64,000 nt of DNA. Source: Flavobacterium psychroterrae (GTDB taxonomy: Bacteria; Bacteroidota; Bacteroidia; Flavobacteriales; Flavobacteriaceae). How positions within the stretch are numbered: position 1 is the first letter of the stretch; the number at the start of each line of letters is the position of its first letter. Under the pieces are notes generated by a model. It was not told the DNA's origin. It saw nothing but the letters and a program-made list of their open reading frames with translations, and did no database searches. Position numbers and translations under genes: made by a program. This document shows, piece by piece, positions 26,214 through 35,783 of the stretch. Location: contig NZ_JAGYVZ010000012.1 in the NCBI RefSeq assembly GCF_018380615.1, positions 1 to 64,000 of the forward strand, in the 5' to 3' direction.

Positions 26214-27482
26214 TTATTTTACTTGGAAAGTAACTCTTCTTACGATTTGACGCGCTTCTTTAGAATTTTTGTTCACAGAAGTATCTTCACCGTTAGCAAT
26301 TACATTCAATCTTGAAGCATCGATTCCAGCATTTTCAGCTACTTTTTTCACAGCTTCAGCTCTTTTTCTTGATAATTCAGTATTGTAAGCTGAACTTCCA
26401 ATTTCGTCAGAATATCCAATGATATCTGCAGATTTACCAGGATTGTTTTTCAAGTATTTAACTAAGAAGTCAACACCAGATAATGAAGCATTTGTTGGTT
26501 TTGATGAGTTAAAGTCGAAATATACATTCACATAACCACCGTTAATCAATTCTTCAACAGTATTGTTTGTAGCAGCACTTTCTCCACCTTTTTTCACATA
26601 AGTTTTATCTAAATAGCTTTCTAATTCATCCGGAACACCATTTTGATTGTTATCAATAGATTGTCCTTTAGTATTTACAGCAACTCCAGAAACAGTATTT
26701 GGTTCTAAATCATAAAGATCAGCAACACCATCTTTATCAGTATCAATTAAATTAGTTTCAATAGTTGTAACTCTGTCTTCTAATTTATTTAATCTTTCAT
26801 TTTCTTCAGAATACCAATCAGCATGTTTTGTGTTTTTACCTAAGTAAAAAGTCAAACCAACAGATGCATTTAATAATACACCATCTAGTGAACCAGTACT
26901 TGTAGTTCCTTGACCATCAAAGTTATGATTTTGTCTTCCGTTCACAATACCAGTAAGATCTCCAGTTAAAGCAACTCTGTTACTTAATCTAATTTGTCCA
27001 GTTAAACCAGCAATTCCATGTGCCATGTAATCTTTACCGTCAAAACCTTCATCAGAACTTAATTGAGAAACACCAAAACCACCATGAGCTAATAATCCAA
27101 ATGTGTTCGTCCATGTTTCAAAGTTTAAAGCTCTACCAAGGTTTACAACCCCTTGTAAACTTGCTCTGTAATATTTACTATCGAATTCAGGAGTGTCATT
27201 GCGTTCCTGAAATTGATCATATCCAACATCTAATTTCAAACCAAATTTAGGATTAAACATATATCTTACACCTAAATCTGCGTGAAACGGGCTAAGAGAT
27301 TCAGTAGTGTAACCTGATGTCATTGTTCTAAGCGGTTTGTTTACACCACCATTTAATTCAATAGACCATTTATTATAAGCAGGTTTGTCAATTGTAGGTT
27401 GAGCTGACGTTGTTGCCATATTTTGTGCACCTGCAGCGAATGTTAGTAATAAAAGCGATACTGAAGCTAATTTCTTTTTCAT
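26214..27482 (-). CDS. OmpA-family outer-membrane protein with thrombospondin type 3-like linker
   Basis: Protein of 422 residues from ATG 27482 (a TTG three codons upstream is less likely). Signal peptide ends near AGAQ (~20). Residues ~35-215 form an 8-stranded beta barrel (alternating aromatic strands, GYDQFQER, RYMFNPKFGLKL). A calcium-binding-like linker DTDKDGVADLYD and DNNQNGVPDELE (~245-295) follows, and then the peptidoglycan-binding OmpA domain (FDFNSSKP, IIGYSDEIGSSAYNTELSRKRAEAVKKVA, ~320-395). It probably anchors the outer membrane to the cell wall. A -7 box lies at 27541-27548. Confidence 0.9.
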   Translation of the reverse strand: MKKKLASVSLLLLTFAAGAQNMATTSAQPTIDKPAYNKWSIELNGGVNKPLRTMTSGYTTESLSPFHADLGVRYMFNPKFGLKLDVGYDQFQERNDTPEFDSKYYRASLQGVVNLGRALNFETWTNTFGLLAHGGFGVSQLSSDEGFDGKDYMAHGIAGLTGQIRLSNRVALTGDLTGIVNGRQNHNFDGQGTTSTGSLDGVLLNASVGLTFYLGKNTKHADWYSEENERLNKLEDRVTTIETNLIDTDKDGVADLYDLEPNTVSGVAVNTKGQSIDNNQNGVPDELESYLDKTYVKKGGESAATNNTVEELINGGYVNVYFDFNSSKPTNASLSGVDFLVKYLKNNPGKSADIIGYSDEIGSSAYNTELSRKRAEAVKKVAENAGIDASRLNVIANGEDTSVNKNSKEARQIVRRVTFQVK

Positions 27483-27540
27483 GATATCCAAATTTTTAAT
27501 TTAATATGATTATTAAAGTTCTTATTTTTAAACTCTGGAG

Positions 27541-27548
27541 CAAAATTA
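27541..27548 (-). promoter_or_regulatory. -7 box TAATTTTG for the OmpA-family gene
   Basis: On the minus strand TAATTTTG, 58 nt before the ATG at 27482. Such a 5' leader length is common for highly expressed porin genes. Confidence 0.45.
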
Positions 27549-27649
27549 GACCACGAGTTTTAAAATGTGTTCTATATGGTCTTACATAATTCCCATCTTT
27601 TGGGTTTTATTTATGTAAATACGTTAACAGAATCAAAATATTTGGATAA

Positions 27650-27683
27650 AAAAACGGGCTAAATTCATATTTAGCCCGTTTTT
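27650..27683 (-). terminator. Terminator of the choice-of-anchor I gene
   Basis: AAAAACGGGCTAAAT, loop tcat, ATTTAGCCCGTTTTT; 20 nt beyond the stop on the minus strand. Confidence 0.85.
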
Positions 27684-27703
27684 GAAATTGCTCAATCGGC
27701 AAG

Positions 27704-29227
27704 TTATTTTAAATCCGGCTGATAGATTTTTATCGTTCCATCTCCCTCACTACTAACGACTAACAAACTTCTTTTAGTTGGACCTTTAGAAGCCGGAATA
27801 AACAAAATTCCTTCTGGAGCATCACCGGTTTTTACAGTTTGTAAATATTGAGGCGATGCAGGATTTGTTACATCATAAGTCATAAAAGAATCTGATCTTT
27901 CTAAGCCAACAAACAGAATATTCTGACTTCCCATCTTAACAGCGACTACAGCTTCGGGTTCTGAGCCTTTATCATCGCTGCGTTTATCATCATAAGTTCC
28001 CAGTTCATTTGTTTTCTTGTCAACATCATTTTTGCTGTCGTAAACAATTTTCCCGGTATTTCCGTTCCAAATCGAGAAAGAACGAGCTCCAAAAGCGACC
28101 ATTTCATCAAGATCTCCATCACCGTCAGTATCGCCCATATCAGCAATAAGATTCAGTCTTCCTAAATTAGTCTCCAGTTTTAAAGTTGCAGCATCAGGAA
28201 AAACAGTTGGATCAAGCTTCATGTCTTTCATTCTTTTAATATCTGAATAAGCAGTGTATTCTCTAGAATCACCTTCATTTGCAGTAACAAAATACGGAAC
28301 ATTATTTGCTGAAAAATGACTAATTCCGTCAGGCATAAACATTCCTTTTACCTTCCACGGATTAAAAGCAATTTTATCATCTTTATCGCTTACATCGATC
28401 GCGTTTTCGGCAGTATTAAAATCTTTAAAACCTAAAGGATAAATTGCCGTAATAGTTTTAGAAGTCAAATCAACCTTTGCAACACCATTATTTTCCTGTA
28501 ATGTTACCCATGCCGTTTTAGAATCATCAGAAATAGTCACATATTCAGGCTCAATATCCTGCGCAAAACTTTTTGCAAATTTCGAAATTCTGAAACCATC
28601 CTTTTGTAAAGCAGCAGATTGACCACTCAAAGAAGCGAAATCTAAAGTAGTTACGGCATAATTATTAGTTACCTCAATAATAGAAATTGTTCCGTTTGGA
28701 TCTTGAGTATAATCAGTATTTGGTTCACCTTCATTAGCCGTCATAATGTATTTTCCGTCAGGCGAAAAAGTCACCATATCCGGCAAAGCGCCAACGGTTA
28801 TTTGTTTAATCAAACTGTAATCAGCAGTATTAAAAACAACAACTTTTCCGTTTCCCTGTTTGTTTACAGTTGATTCTAAGGCAACTGCTAATTTTCCGTC
28901 ATAAACCGCCACACTATTCGATGCGCCTTCATAAGGAGTTAAATCAATTTTACCAATTTTACTTGGTTTTGTCGGATCAGTTAAATCAATAACATCAATT
29001 TGGTTTGTTCCGCTATTATTTACTGTAAAAAGTTTTTTTGTTTTATCGTCATAAGCCGTAATTTCAGCTGCACCTTCGCCGCCAATAGTAATTGAGCCAA
29101 TTTCCTTAAAAGTTCCCGGATTTTCATTAACAACAACTTCAGGTTCTGTGTTGCTTGAATTTTCATCATTATTACAACTTACCATAATAGATAAAGCTGC
29201 TAATAATGAAATGCTTAGTTTTTTCAT
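27704..29227 (-). CDS. Choice-of-anchor I family lipoprotein, beta-propeller
   Basis: Protein of 507 residues from ATG 29227; a frame extending to 29251 adds residues before a normal lipoprotein signal and is unlikely. Lipobox MVSC at ~18 is followed by NNDENSS. The body is a beta-propeller with blade motifs such as TFSPDGKYIMTANEGEPNTDY, FVTANEGDSREYTAYSD and LFVGLERSDSFMTYD, matching the choice-of-anchor I family often annotated as phosphatase-like or calcium-binding. The Asp-rich segment DMGDTDGDGDLDEM (~350) could bind calcium. The enzymatic role is not established. Confidence 0.82.
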   Translation of the reverse strand: MKKLSISLLAALSIMVSCNNDENSSNTEPEVVVNENPGTFKEIGSITIGGEGAAEITAYDDKTKKLFTVNNSGTNQIDVIDLTDPTKPSKIGKIDLTPYEGASNSVAVYDGKLAVALESTVNKQGNGKVVVFNTADYSLIKQITVGALPDMVTFSPDGKYIMTANEGEPNTDYTQDPNGTISIIEVTNNYAVTTLDFASLSGQSAALQKDGFRISKFAKSFAQDIEPEYVTISDDSKTAWVTLQENNGVAKVDLTSKTITAIYPLGFKDFNTAENAIDVSDKDDKIAFNPWKVKGMFMPDGISHFSANNVPYFVTANEGDSREYTAYSDIKRMKDMKLDPTVFPDAATLKLETNLGRLNLIADMGDTDGDGDLDEMVAFGARSFSIWNGNTGKIVYDSKNDVDKKTNELGTYDDKRSDDKGSEPEAVVAVKMGSQNILFVGLERSDSFMTYDVTNPASPQYLQTVKTGDAPEGILFIPASKGPTKRSLLVVSSEGDGTIKIYQPDLK

Positions 29228-29248
29228 TTTGATAGTTTTTAGTTTTGC

Positions 29249-29256
29249 CAAAAGTA
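29249..29256 (-). promoter_or_regulatory. -7 box TACTTTTG for the choice-of-anchor I gene
   Basis: On the minus strand TACTTTTG, 21 nt before the ATG at 29227. This supports the shorter start over the frame opening at 29251. Confidence 0.5.
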
Positions 29257-29379
29257 ATTAGGAGAACTTCGTCGTATATTAAGAAGGTATTATTTAATCT
29301 TTAACTTAATTTTTATTCGATTTTTTGGCTTAGTTTTAATTTGATTTTAGATGTATTTTTTAAAATCCTTCTGAATGTT

Positions 29380-29387
29380 TATCTTTG
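29380..29387 (+). promoter_or_regulatory. -7 box TATCTTTG upstream of aguA
   Basis: TATCTTTG lies 26 nt before the ATG at 29414; no convincing TTG at 17-23 nt upstream. Confidence 0.4.
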
Positions 29388-29413
29388 TACACTTTCAAAT
29401 TTAGAATTACTTT

Positions 29414-30454
29414 ATGTCAACAAATAATAGAAGATTTCCAGCAGAATGGGAAAAACAACAAGGAATTGTATTGTGTTTTCCGCATAATGGCAACGATTGG
29501 CCAGGAAAATATGATGCCGTTCAATGGGCTTTTGTAGAATTTATAAAAAAAGTAGCCACTTTTGAAACCGTTTTTTTGGTCGTAGCCGATGAAAAACTGA
29601 AAGAAAAAGTTGCCGAAATGTTAGAAAGAGCACGTGTTAATTTTACAAATGTTTCTTTCATCATTCATAAAACCAACAGAAGCTGGATGCGTGATTCCGG
29701 ACCAATTATTGTAAAAAACGGTTCGAATAGAGAAGCGTTGAATTTCAATTTTAATGGTTGGGCAAAATATAAAAACTATCAGTTGGATAAATTTGTTCCG
29801 GGCAAAATCGCAGATTTTATAGATGTTCCTTTAACGCAAGTACTATATAAAGGAAAACCTGTAATTGTTGAAGGCGGAGCAATTGATGTAAACGGGAGAG
29901 GAACTTTATTAACCTCTGAAGAATGTTTAATGCATCCATCCATTCAGGTTCGAAATAAAAATTTTACTAAAGAAGATTACGAAGCTGTTTTTAAAGAATA
30001 TCTTGGAGTTACAAACGTAATCTGGCTTGGAGACGGCATTGAAGGCGATGATACTCACGGACATATCGATGATTTATGTAGATTCGTAAATGAAGATACC
30101 ATCGTGACAATTATAGAAACCGATAAAAATGACGCGAACTATAAACCGTTACAAGATAATCTGAAACGTTTGCAGAACGCAAAACTAGAAGACGGAAAAT
30201 CGCCAACAATTGTAGCATTACCAATGCCAAAACGTGTTGATTTTGAAGACTTAAGATTACCGGCGAGTTATGCTAATTTCCTAATTTTAAACAATTGCGT
30301 TTTAGTACCAACATTTAATGACAGCAACGATCGAGTAGCTTTAAACATATTATCAGAATGTTTCCCGGATAGAGAAGTAATCGGAATAAGTTGTATCGAT
30401 TTCATCTGGGGATTCGGAACATTGCATTGTTTGAGCCAGCAGATTCCTGCTTAA
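29414..30454 (+). CDS. aguA: Agmatine deiminase
   Basis: Hydrolyses agmatine to N-carbamoylputrescine and ammonia. Guanidine-modifying superfamily, 346 residues. Motifs: PAEWEKQQGIVLCFPHN (~9-25), WMRDSGPI (~92-99), EGGAIDVNGRGTLLTSEECL (~152-171), GDDTHGHIDDLCRFV (~213-227) and the catalytic Cys in GFGTLHCLSQQ (~335-345). Works with AguB encoded at 25191; the two genes are separated by two minus-strand genes and thus are separate transcription units. Confidence 0.93.
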   Translation: MSTNNRRFPAEWEKQQGIVLCFPHNGNDWPGKYDAVQWAFVEFIKKVATFETVFLVVADEKLKEKVAEMLERARVNFTNVSFIIHKTNRSWMRDSGPIIVKNGSNREALNFNFNGWAKYKNYQLDKFVPGKIADFIDVPLTQVLYKGKPVIVEGGAIDVNGRGTLLTSEECLMHPSIQVRNKNFTKEDYEAVFKEYLGVTNVIWLGDGIEGDDTHGHIDDLCRFVNEDTIVTIIETDKNDANYKPLQDNLKRLQNAKLEDGKSPTIVALPMPKRVDFEDLRLPASYANFLILNNCVLVPTFNDSNDRVALNILSECFPDREVIGISCIDFIWGFGTLHCLSQQIPA

Positions 30455-30467
30455 ATGAATCCAGCAT

Positions 30468-30500
30468 ACCCGACAAGTTTTAAAAACATGTCGGGTTTTT
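30468..30500 (+). terminator. aguA terminator
   Basis: ACCCGACA (30468-30475) pairs with TGTCGGGT (30489-30496), then a T run. Confidence 0.8.
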
Positions 30501-30614
30501 TAATGCCGAGCTTTTTTTTATTGACATATACTTAACATTATAGACTGCCGGACGTCCTACAACATTCTTAAATTTGTGCGTTCAACAATGCAGTAATGCA
30601 GATTCAATTTCTAT

Positions 30615-31799
30615 ATGAATAAAATACTTTTTATACTTTCCATACTTTCTTCCGGAGCTTTATTCTCACAGTCTGATCTACAAAAAAACCTTGAACTAAC
30701 ATTTGCTACTTACAATGTAAGTATGGAATCTGAGAATTATTTTCCAAGAGGTACAAAAGGAAATTCAGAGCAGATATTGATCAATGAGCTTAGTTCAGGA
30801 AATAATCTTCAAATCAGGAATATCGCCCAGATTATTCAGACCGTAAGACCGGATGTTATTCTACTCAACGAGTTTGACTACATTAAAAACCCTGAACTTG
30901 GTGTAAAGATGTTTATTAAAAATTATTTAAAAGTGAGCCAAGGAGGCGCAACGACCATTGATTACCCTTACTACTATTACTCAACCGTGAATACTGGTCA
31001 GCCAAGTCCTTACGATTTAAATAATGACGGGAAGTCTGAAAATTTTGGAAGTGATGCCTGGGGATTTGGTATGTATCCGGGTCAATATGCGATGATGATC
31101 TTGTCAAAATACCCTATTGATGTTCAGGCGGTTCGTACTTTTCAACATTTCAAATGGAAAGATATGCCGGGAGCATTGCTTACCAAAAAGCCGGATGGAT
31201 CAGATTGGTACAGTAAGGAAGCATGGGCGCAATTTCCATTATCTTCAAAATCTCACTGGGATGTTCCTGTTCATATTGGCAAGAAAACGGTTCATATTTT
31301 AGCCAGCCATCCTACACCTGCTTCTTTTGATGGTGCCGAAGATCGTAATGGAAAAAGAAATCATGATGAAATCCGGTTCTGGAATGACTACATTTCCGAT
31401 AATTCCGCCTCGTATATTTATGATGACAAAGGAGTAAAAGGCGGTTTAGCTGCGAATTCTCAATTTGTTATATTGGGTGATCAAAACGCTTCACCGGTTG
31501 AAGGAAGCGCTATTGCAGAAGGTATAAAGTCATTACTTGCCAATCCTAAAATTAACAGCGACCTTACACCTGCCAGTAAAGGTGGTGCTGAATATAGTCC
31601 TCAAAATCCTTTCGGAATTAACCATACTGCCTTTTGGCGAATGCGTGCTGATTATGTATTGCCTTCCAAATTGGGGTTTAATGTTATTAACAGCGGTGTA
31701 TTCTGGCCAGCCAAAGGTGAACCAATGTCAGAATTAGTTGAAAAACGTGAATCAAGTTCAGATCATCGTTTAGTTTGGGTGAAGGTGGTTTTGGAGTAA
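30615..31799 (+). CDS. Secreted endonuclease/exonuclease/phosphatase family protein
   Basis: Protein of 394 residues. Signal peptide ends near LFSQ (~19). EEP-fold motifs: ATYNVSMESENYF (~32), VRPDVILLNEFDY (~77-89, metal-binding Glu), ILASHPTPAS (~230), FVILGDQNAS (~285, metal-binding Asp/Asn) and a C-terminal SSDHRLVWVKV (catalytic His). Substrate (nucleic acid or phosphoester) cannot be told from sequence. Its GC content and codon choice look slightly higher than the flanking genes, which could reflect transfer, but I have not measured it. Confidence 0.85.
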   Translation: MNKILFILSILSSGALFSQSDLQKNLELTFATYNVSMESENYFPRGTKGNSEQILINELSSGNNLQIRNIAQIIQTVRPDVILLNEFDYIKNPELGVKMFIKNYLKVSQGGATTIDYPYYYYSTVNTGQPSPYDLNNDGKSENFGSDAWGFGMYPGQYAMMILSKYPIDVQAVRTFQHFKWKDMPGALLTKKPDGSDWYSKEAWAQFPLSSKSHWDVPVHIGKKTVHILASHPTPASFDGAEDRNGKRNHDEIRFWNDYISDNSASYIYDDKGVKGGLAANSQFVILGDQNASPVEGSAIAEGIKSLLANPKINSDLTPASKGGAEYSPQNPFGINHTAFWRMRADYVLPSKLGFNVINSGVFWPAKGEPMSELVEKRESSSDHRLVWVKVVLE

Positions 31800-32020
31800 A
31801 TAACTCTTTCTTTATATTTTATTGTATTGCAAATTTTAATTCGGCACCAATAAATAATCGGAATTTGTTGTATCGATTTTATCTGAGGATTTAGACATTA
31901 CATTTTTTAAGCCAACAGATTCTTTTAGATTAGTCTCTCAAACCCCACAGGTTTTAAAAACCAAACGGGTTTAACAACAAAAAACGATAAGAAATCATTT
32001 TAATTTTTGTGGCAAAAAAA

Positions 32021-32047
32021 AATCTTGTTAGATAACTAACAAGATTT
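32021..32047. terminator. Terminator-like hairpin
   Basis: AATCTTGTTAG, loop ataa, CTAACAAGATT, with an A run on the left and TTTTG on the right. It could serve the convergent fahA gene. Confidence 0.65.
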
Positions 32048-32061
32048 TGTGTTTTTATATA

Positions 32062-32143
32062 AATTAACAATTAACAATTAACAATTAACAATTAACAATT
32101 AACAATTAACAATTAACAATTAACAATTAACAATTAACAATTA
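32062..32143. repeat. 7-bp tandem repeat AATTAAC, 11 full copies
   Basis: Eleven uninterrupted copies of AATTAAC (32062-32138) plus a partial copy, ending about 20 nt past the fahA stop. A copy-number-variable tract by nature. Confidence 0.95.
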
Positions 32144-32161
32144 TTCTATTCTACCTTCTCT

Positions 32162-33445
32162 TCATTGTCTGATAAAAGGCGGTAACAATTGACTGCAAAC
32201 CTCTCCAAAACCAAGACGTACTTCAGCATTTTCGCAGAAACCTCTAATGATAACCGTATCATTATCTTCGATAAATTTACGCTCGCTTCCATCTTTTAAT
32301 TTTATCGGATTTTGTCCTCCCCAAGTTAATTCCAGCATAGAACCAAAACTATCAGGAGTAGGACCTGAAATAGTTCCTGAACCCATCATATCGCCAGAAT
32401 TTACACGGCAACCATTAGAAGTATGATGCGCTAATTGCTGAGCCATTGACCAGTATAAATATTTGAAGTTTGATTTAGAAACAATAGTTTCTTCAGCTTC
32501 TTCCGGTTTTATTGAAACTTCTAAATGAATATCAAACGCTTTTTTTCCTTTAGTCTGTAAATAAGGAAGCGGAGACGGATCTTGTTTTGGACCTTTAGTT
32601 CTAAAAGGTTCAAGAGCATCCATAGTCACAATCCATGGAGAAATTGAAGTTGCAAAGTTTTTGGCTAAAAATGGTCCAAGCGGCACATATTCCCATTTTT
32701 GGATATCGCGCGCGCTCCAGTCATTTAGTAAAACCATTCCAAAAATATAATCTTCGGCTTCATACGTTGGGATATTTTCTCCCATTATATTAACGTCAGT
32801 TGTAATAAAAGCCGTTTCTAATTCGAAATCTACTAAACGAGACGGACCAAAAACAGGATATTTTTCCCCGTTTGGTAAAGTTTGCCCCATTGGTCGGTGA
32901 ACCGGAATTCCGGAAGGAACAATAGTTGAACTTCTTCCGTGATATCCTACTGGTATATGCAACCAGTTTGGTAATAAGGCATTTTCAGGATCACGGAACA
33001 TTTTCCCCACGTTCGTTGCATGCTCTTTACTTGAGTAAAAGTCAGTATAATCCCCTATTAACACAGGTAATTGCATCTCGACATCGTCAATTTGAAAAAT
33101 AACAATATCTCGATCTTTTGTTGAATCTCTTAGTTGCGGATTAGTTTCGTCGAATATCTCGGCAATGCGATTTCGAACTAAACGCCATGTTTTTTTCCCA
33201 TCAGAAATAAAATCATTAAGCGTATCCTGCATGAACATATCATCTGTTAAATCTATTCCTGCAAAATAGTTTAATTGTTGTAAAGCCCCTAAATCAATAG
33301 CGTAATCGCCAATTCGTGTTCCTACTGTAACGACATTTTCTTTAGTAAGAAATACACCGAAAGGAATATTTTGAATAGGGAAGTCGCTATTTTCTGGCAC
33401 TTCTAACCATGATTTTCTTTTGGTATCGTTAGCGGTTATTGGCAT
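32162..33445 (-). CDS. fahA: Fumarylacetoacetase
   Basis: Last step of tyrosine/homogentisate degradation: fumarylacetoacetate to fumarate and acetoacetate. Protein of 427 residues with an N-terminal SH3-like domain (SWLEVPENSDFPIQNIPFGVF at ~13-33) and the FAH C-terminal catalytic fold: DYTDFYSSKEHATNVGKMFR (~130-150), GYHGRSSTIVPSG, FELETAF metal ligands (~208), LLNDWSARDIQKWEYVPLGPFLAKNF (~240-265) and SGDMMGSGTISG (~350). No homogentisate pathway partner is adjacent. It diverges from glyA. Confidence 0.94.
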   Translation of the reverse strand: MPITANDTKRKSWLEVPENSDFPIQNIPFGVFLTKENVVTVGTRIGDYAIDLGALQQLNYFAGIDLTDDMFMQDTLNDFISDGKKTWRLVRNRIAEIFDETNPQLRDSTKDRDIVIFQIDDVEMQLPVLIGDYTDFYSSKEHATNVGKMFRDPENALLPNWLHIPVGYHGRSSTIVPSGIPVHRPMGQTLPNGEKYPVFGPSRLVDFELETAFITTDVNIMGENIPTYEAEDYIFGMVLLNDWSARDIQKWEYVPLGPFLAKNFATSISPWIVTMDALEPFRTKGPKQDPSPLPYLQTKGKKAFDIHLEVSIKPEEAEETIVSKSNFKYLYWSMAQQLAHHTSNGCRVNSGDMMGSGTISGPTPDSFGSMLELTWGGQNPIKLKDGSERKFIEDNDTVIIRGFCENAEVRLGFGEVCSQLLPPFIRQ

Positions 33446-33502
33446 GTGAATGTTAATTATTTGTTGAAAAATTCTATGTCAAATATATCATAATCTAACA
33501 GT

Positions 33503-33528
33503 TTGACAAACGTTTTTTTGTATTTTTG
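33503..33528 (+). promoter_or_regulatory. Promoter of glyA
   Basis: TTG (33503-33505), 15-nt spacer, TATTTTTG (33521-33528), 25 nt before the ATG at 33554. Confidence 0.5.
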
Positions 33529-33553
33529 CAGGAAATTAACGAAAAACGAAAAA

Positions 33554-34828
33554 ATGCAACGCGACGAACAAATTTTTGACCTTATACTAGAGGAACAAGA
33601 CAGACAAATTCACGGATTAGAACTTATCGCTTCAGAGAATTTTGTAAGTGATGAAGTAATGGAAGCAGCTGGTTCTGTTTTAACTAACAAATATGCCGAA
33701 GGATATCCTGGCAAAAGATACTACGGCGGTTGCGAAGTAGTAGACGTTATTGAACAAATTGCAATTGACAGAGCTAAAGAATTATTTGGTGCTGAATATG
33801 CAAACGTACAGCCTCACTCAGGATCTCAGGCAAATACAGCAGTTTACCATGCATGTTTAAATCCTGGCGATACTATTTTAGGTTTTGACTTATCTCACGG
33901 TGGTCACTTAACTCACGGATCTCCGGTGAACTTTTCAGGGCGTTTATACAAACCTGTTTTTTACGGTGTAGATGCTGAAACTGGTCGTTTAGATTATGAT
34001 AAAATTCAGGAAATTGCAACAAAAGAGCAACCAAAATTAATCATCGCAGGAGCTTCGGCTTATTCTCGTGATATGGATTTTGAGCGTTTCAGAGTAATTT
34101 CTGATAGCGTAGGAGCAATCTTATTTGCTGATATTTCTCACCCTGCAGGATTAATTGCAAAAGGATTAATGAATGATCCAATTCCACATTGTCATATTGT
34201 TTCTACAACAACACACAAAACATTACGCGGACCACGTGGAGGTTTGATCTTAATGGGAAAAGATTTCGAAAACCCACAAGGTTTGAAAACTCCAAAAGGA
34301 GAAATCAGAATGATGTCATCTTTATTAGATCTTGCTGTTTTCCCAGGAAATCAAGGCGGACCTTTGATGCATATTATTGCTGCTAAAGCTGTAGCTTTTG
34401 GTGAAGCACTAAAAGATGAGTTTTTTACTTATGCAATGCAATTACAAAAAAATGCAAATGCAATGGCAGATGCTTTTGTAAAAAGAGGATACAAAATCAT
34501 TTCTGGCGGAACTGATAACCACATGATGCTTATTGATTTAAGAAATAAAAATATTTCTGGTAAAGAAGCTGAAAATGCATTAGTAAAAGCAGAAATCACT
34601 GTAAATAAAAATATGGTTCCATTTGATGATAAATCACCATTTGTAACTTCAGGAATCCGTGTAGGAACAGCTGCAATCACAACTCGTGGTTTAGTTGAAG
34701 AAGATATGGAAACAATCGTTGCCTTAATCGACAGAGTTCTTGCTGATCACACAAACGAAGCAATTATCGAAGAAGTAGCAAACGAAGTAAATGAAATGAT
34801 GAGCGAAAGACCAATTTTCGTATACTAA
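33554..34828 (+). CDS. glyA: Serine hydroxymethyltransferase
   Basis: PLP enzyme interconverting serine and glycine with tetrahydrofolate, the main source of one-carbon units. Protein of 424 residues from ATG 33554; the frame opening at 33503 would run through the promoter and is rejected. Motifs: [39 protein letters not shown] (family N terminus), [11 protein letters not shown] (~87-97), [12 protein letters not shown] (~200) and PLP Lys in [14 protein letters not shown] (~218-231). It diverges from fahA; miaE follows after a repeat-bearing gap. Confidence 0.96.
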   Translation: MQRDEQIFDLILEEQDRQIHGLELIASENFVSDEVMEAAGSVLTNKYAEGYPGKRYYGGCEVVDVIEQIAIDRAKELFGAEYANVQPHSGSQANTAVYHACLNPGDTILGFDLSHGGHLTHGSPVNFSGRLYKPVFYGVDAETGRLDYDKIQEIATKEQPKLIIAGASAYSRDMDFERFRVISDSVGAILFADISHPAGLIAKGLMNDPIPHCHIVSTTTHKTLRGPRGGLILMGKDFENPQGLKTPKGEIRMMSSLLDLAVFPGNQGGPLMHIIAAKAVAFGEALKDEFFTYAMQLQKNANAMADAFVKRGYKIISGGTDNHMMLIDLRNKNISGKEAENALVKAEITVNKNMVPFDDKSPFVTSGIRVGTAAITTRGLVEEDMETIVALIDRVLADHTNEAIIEEVANEVNEMMSERPIFVY

Positions 34829-34837
34829 AAATTAGTC

Positions 34838-34957
34838 ATAAAGTCTTAAAGTCGAAGGTCGAAAGTATTGGAATGGAATGTAAATTTCTATTTTAGTTTT
34901 GATCTTCGACTTTTTTTTGACTTTACAACTTTCGACTTTACAACTTTAAGACTTATA
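34838..34957. repeat. Imperfect inverted repeat ending just upstream of miaE
   Basis: Arms 34838-34866 (ATAAAGTCTTAAAGTCGAAG...) and 34928-34957 (...CAACTTTAAGACTTAT) match at about 85%. The right arm ends 3 nt before the miaE ATG. Similar in position to the repeat upstream of argB. Confidence 0.55.
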
Positions 34958-34960
34958 AGA

Positions 34961-35554
34961 ATGGGCGTACTAAGATTACAATTGCCAACAGACCCAAGAT
35001 GGGTAAATATTGTTGAGAAAAATTTAGAAGAAATCTTAACAGATCACGCTTGGTGCGAGCAAAAAGCAGCAACAAACGCGATAACGATTATCACCAATAA
35101 CTCAGAACATCAGGATTTGGTCAAAGATTTATTGGCTTTAGCCAAAGAAGAAATCGATCATTTTGAGCAAGTTCACAATATCATCATCAAAAGAGGATTA
35201 AAACTAGGCCGCGAACGCAAAGACGATTACGTAAACGAGCTTTATTTATATATGAAGAAAAGCGGAGACGGAAGCAGAGTTTCAGGTTTAGTCGAAAGAT
35301 TATTATTCTCGGCCATGATCGAAGCCAGAAGCTGCGAACGTTTTAAAGTTTTATCTGAAAACATTCAGGACGAAGAATTGTCTGTTTTCTACAGAGATTT
35401 AATGGAAAGCGAAGCCGGACATTATGTAACATTCATCACATACGCCAGAAAATACGGAGTAGGAATTGATGTCGAAAAACGCTGGAGAGAATGGCTTGCC
35501 TACGAAGAATCAATCATCACCAACTACGGAAAAGGCGAAACGATTCATGGATAG
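34961..35554 (+). CDS. miaE: tRNA-(ms2io6A)-hydroxylase MiaE
   Basis: Non-haem diiron oxygenase that hydroxylates the isopentenyl group of ms2i6A37 in tRNA. Protein of 197 residues from ATG 34961 (MGVLRLQLPTDPRWVNI); the longer frame from 34868 reads through the inverted repeat. Iron ligands are visible as EQKA near the N terminus, AKEEIDHFEQVH (~63-74), MIEARSCERF (~115-124) and MESEAGHYVTFI (~146-157). Requires upstream MiaA/MiaB, not in this window. Confidence 0.92.
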   Translation: MGVLRLQLPTDPRWVNIVEKNLEEILTDHAWCEQKAATNAITIITNNSEHQDLVKDLLALAKEEIDHFEQVHNIIIKRGLKLGRERKDDYVNELYLYMKKSGDGSRVSGLVERLLFSAMIEARSCERFKVLSENIQDEELSVFYRDLMESEAGHYVTFITYARKYGVGIDVEKRWREWLAYEESIITNYGKGETIHG

Positions 35555-35638
35555 GTTTTAGTTTTTAGTCTCAGTTTTCAGTGCCAGTTTTCAGTGCCAG
35601 TTTTTCAGTCTCGTTTTTACGTATGTCACGTTGAGCGA

Positions 35639-35656
35639 TCCCGATAGCTATCGGGA
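35639..35656. repeat. 18-bp palindrome, copy 2
   Basis: Exact TCCCGATAGCTATCGGGA, within the 259-nt miaE-guaC gap. The same gap has CAGTTTTCAGTGC direct repeats at ~35574-35604. The palindrome follows GTCACGTTGAGCG, which looks like part of another repeat. Confidence 0.75.
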
Positions 35657-35783
35657 GAAACGCGCTCCTATTAGAACGTTTTAGTTTTTAATCTGAGTAA
35701 AAAATAAAAAATCCGTTTCATCCGCGTTCAAATAAACACAAAGTTTAGCAATCTAAAATCTACATTCTAAAATCTAAAATTCC

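Larger units (their letters stand above)
31800..32161. other. Intergenic region between convergent genes
   Basis: No gene. It holds a right-half copy of the TTGCCAC-family element (ATTTTTGTGGCAAAA near 32000-32017), the terminator at 32021-32047 and the 7-bp tandem repeat at 32062-32143. Confidence 0.6.

Noticed and set aside
32062..32143. Possible CRISPR or telomere-like array
   Set aside because: Simple 7-bp microsatellite with no spacers; chromosomal context on both sides.
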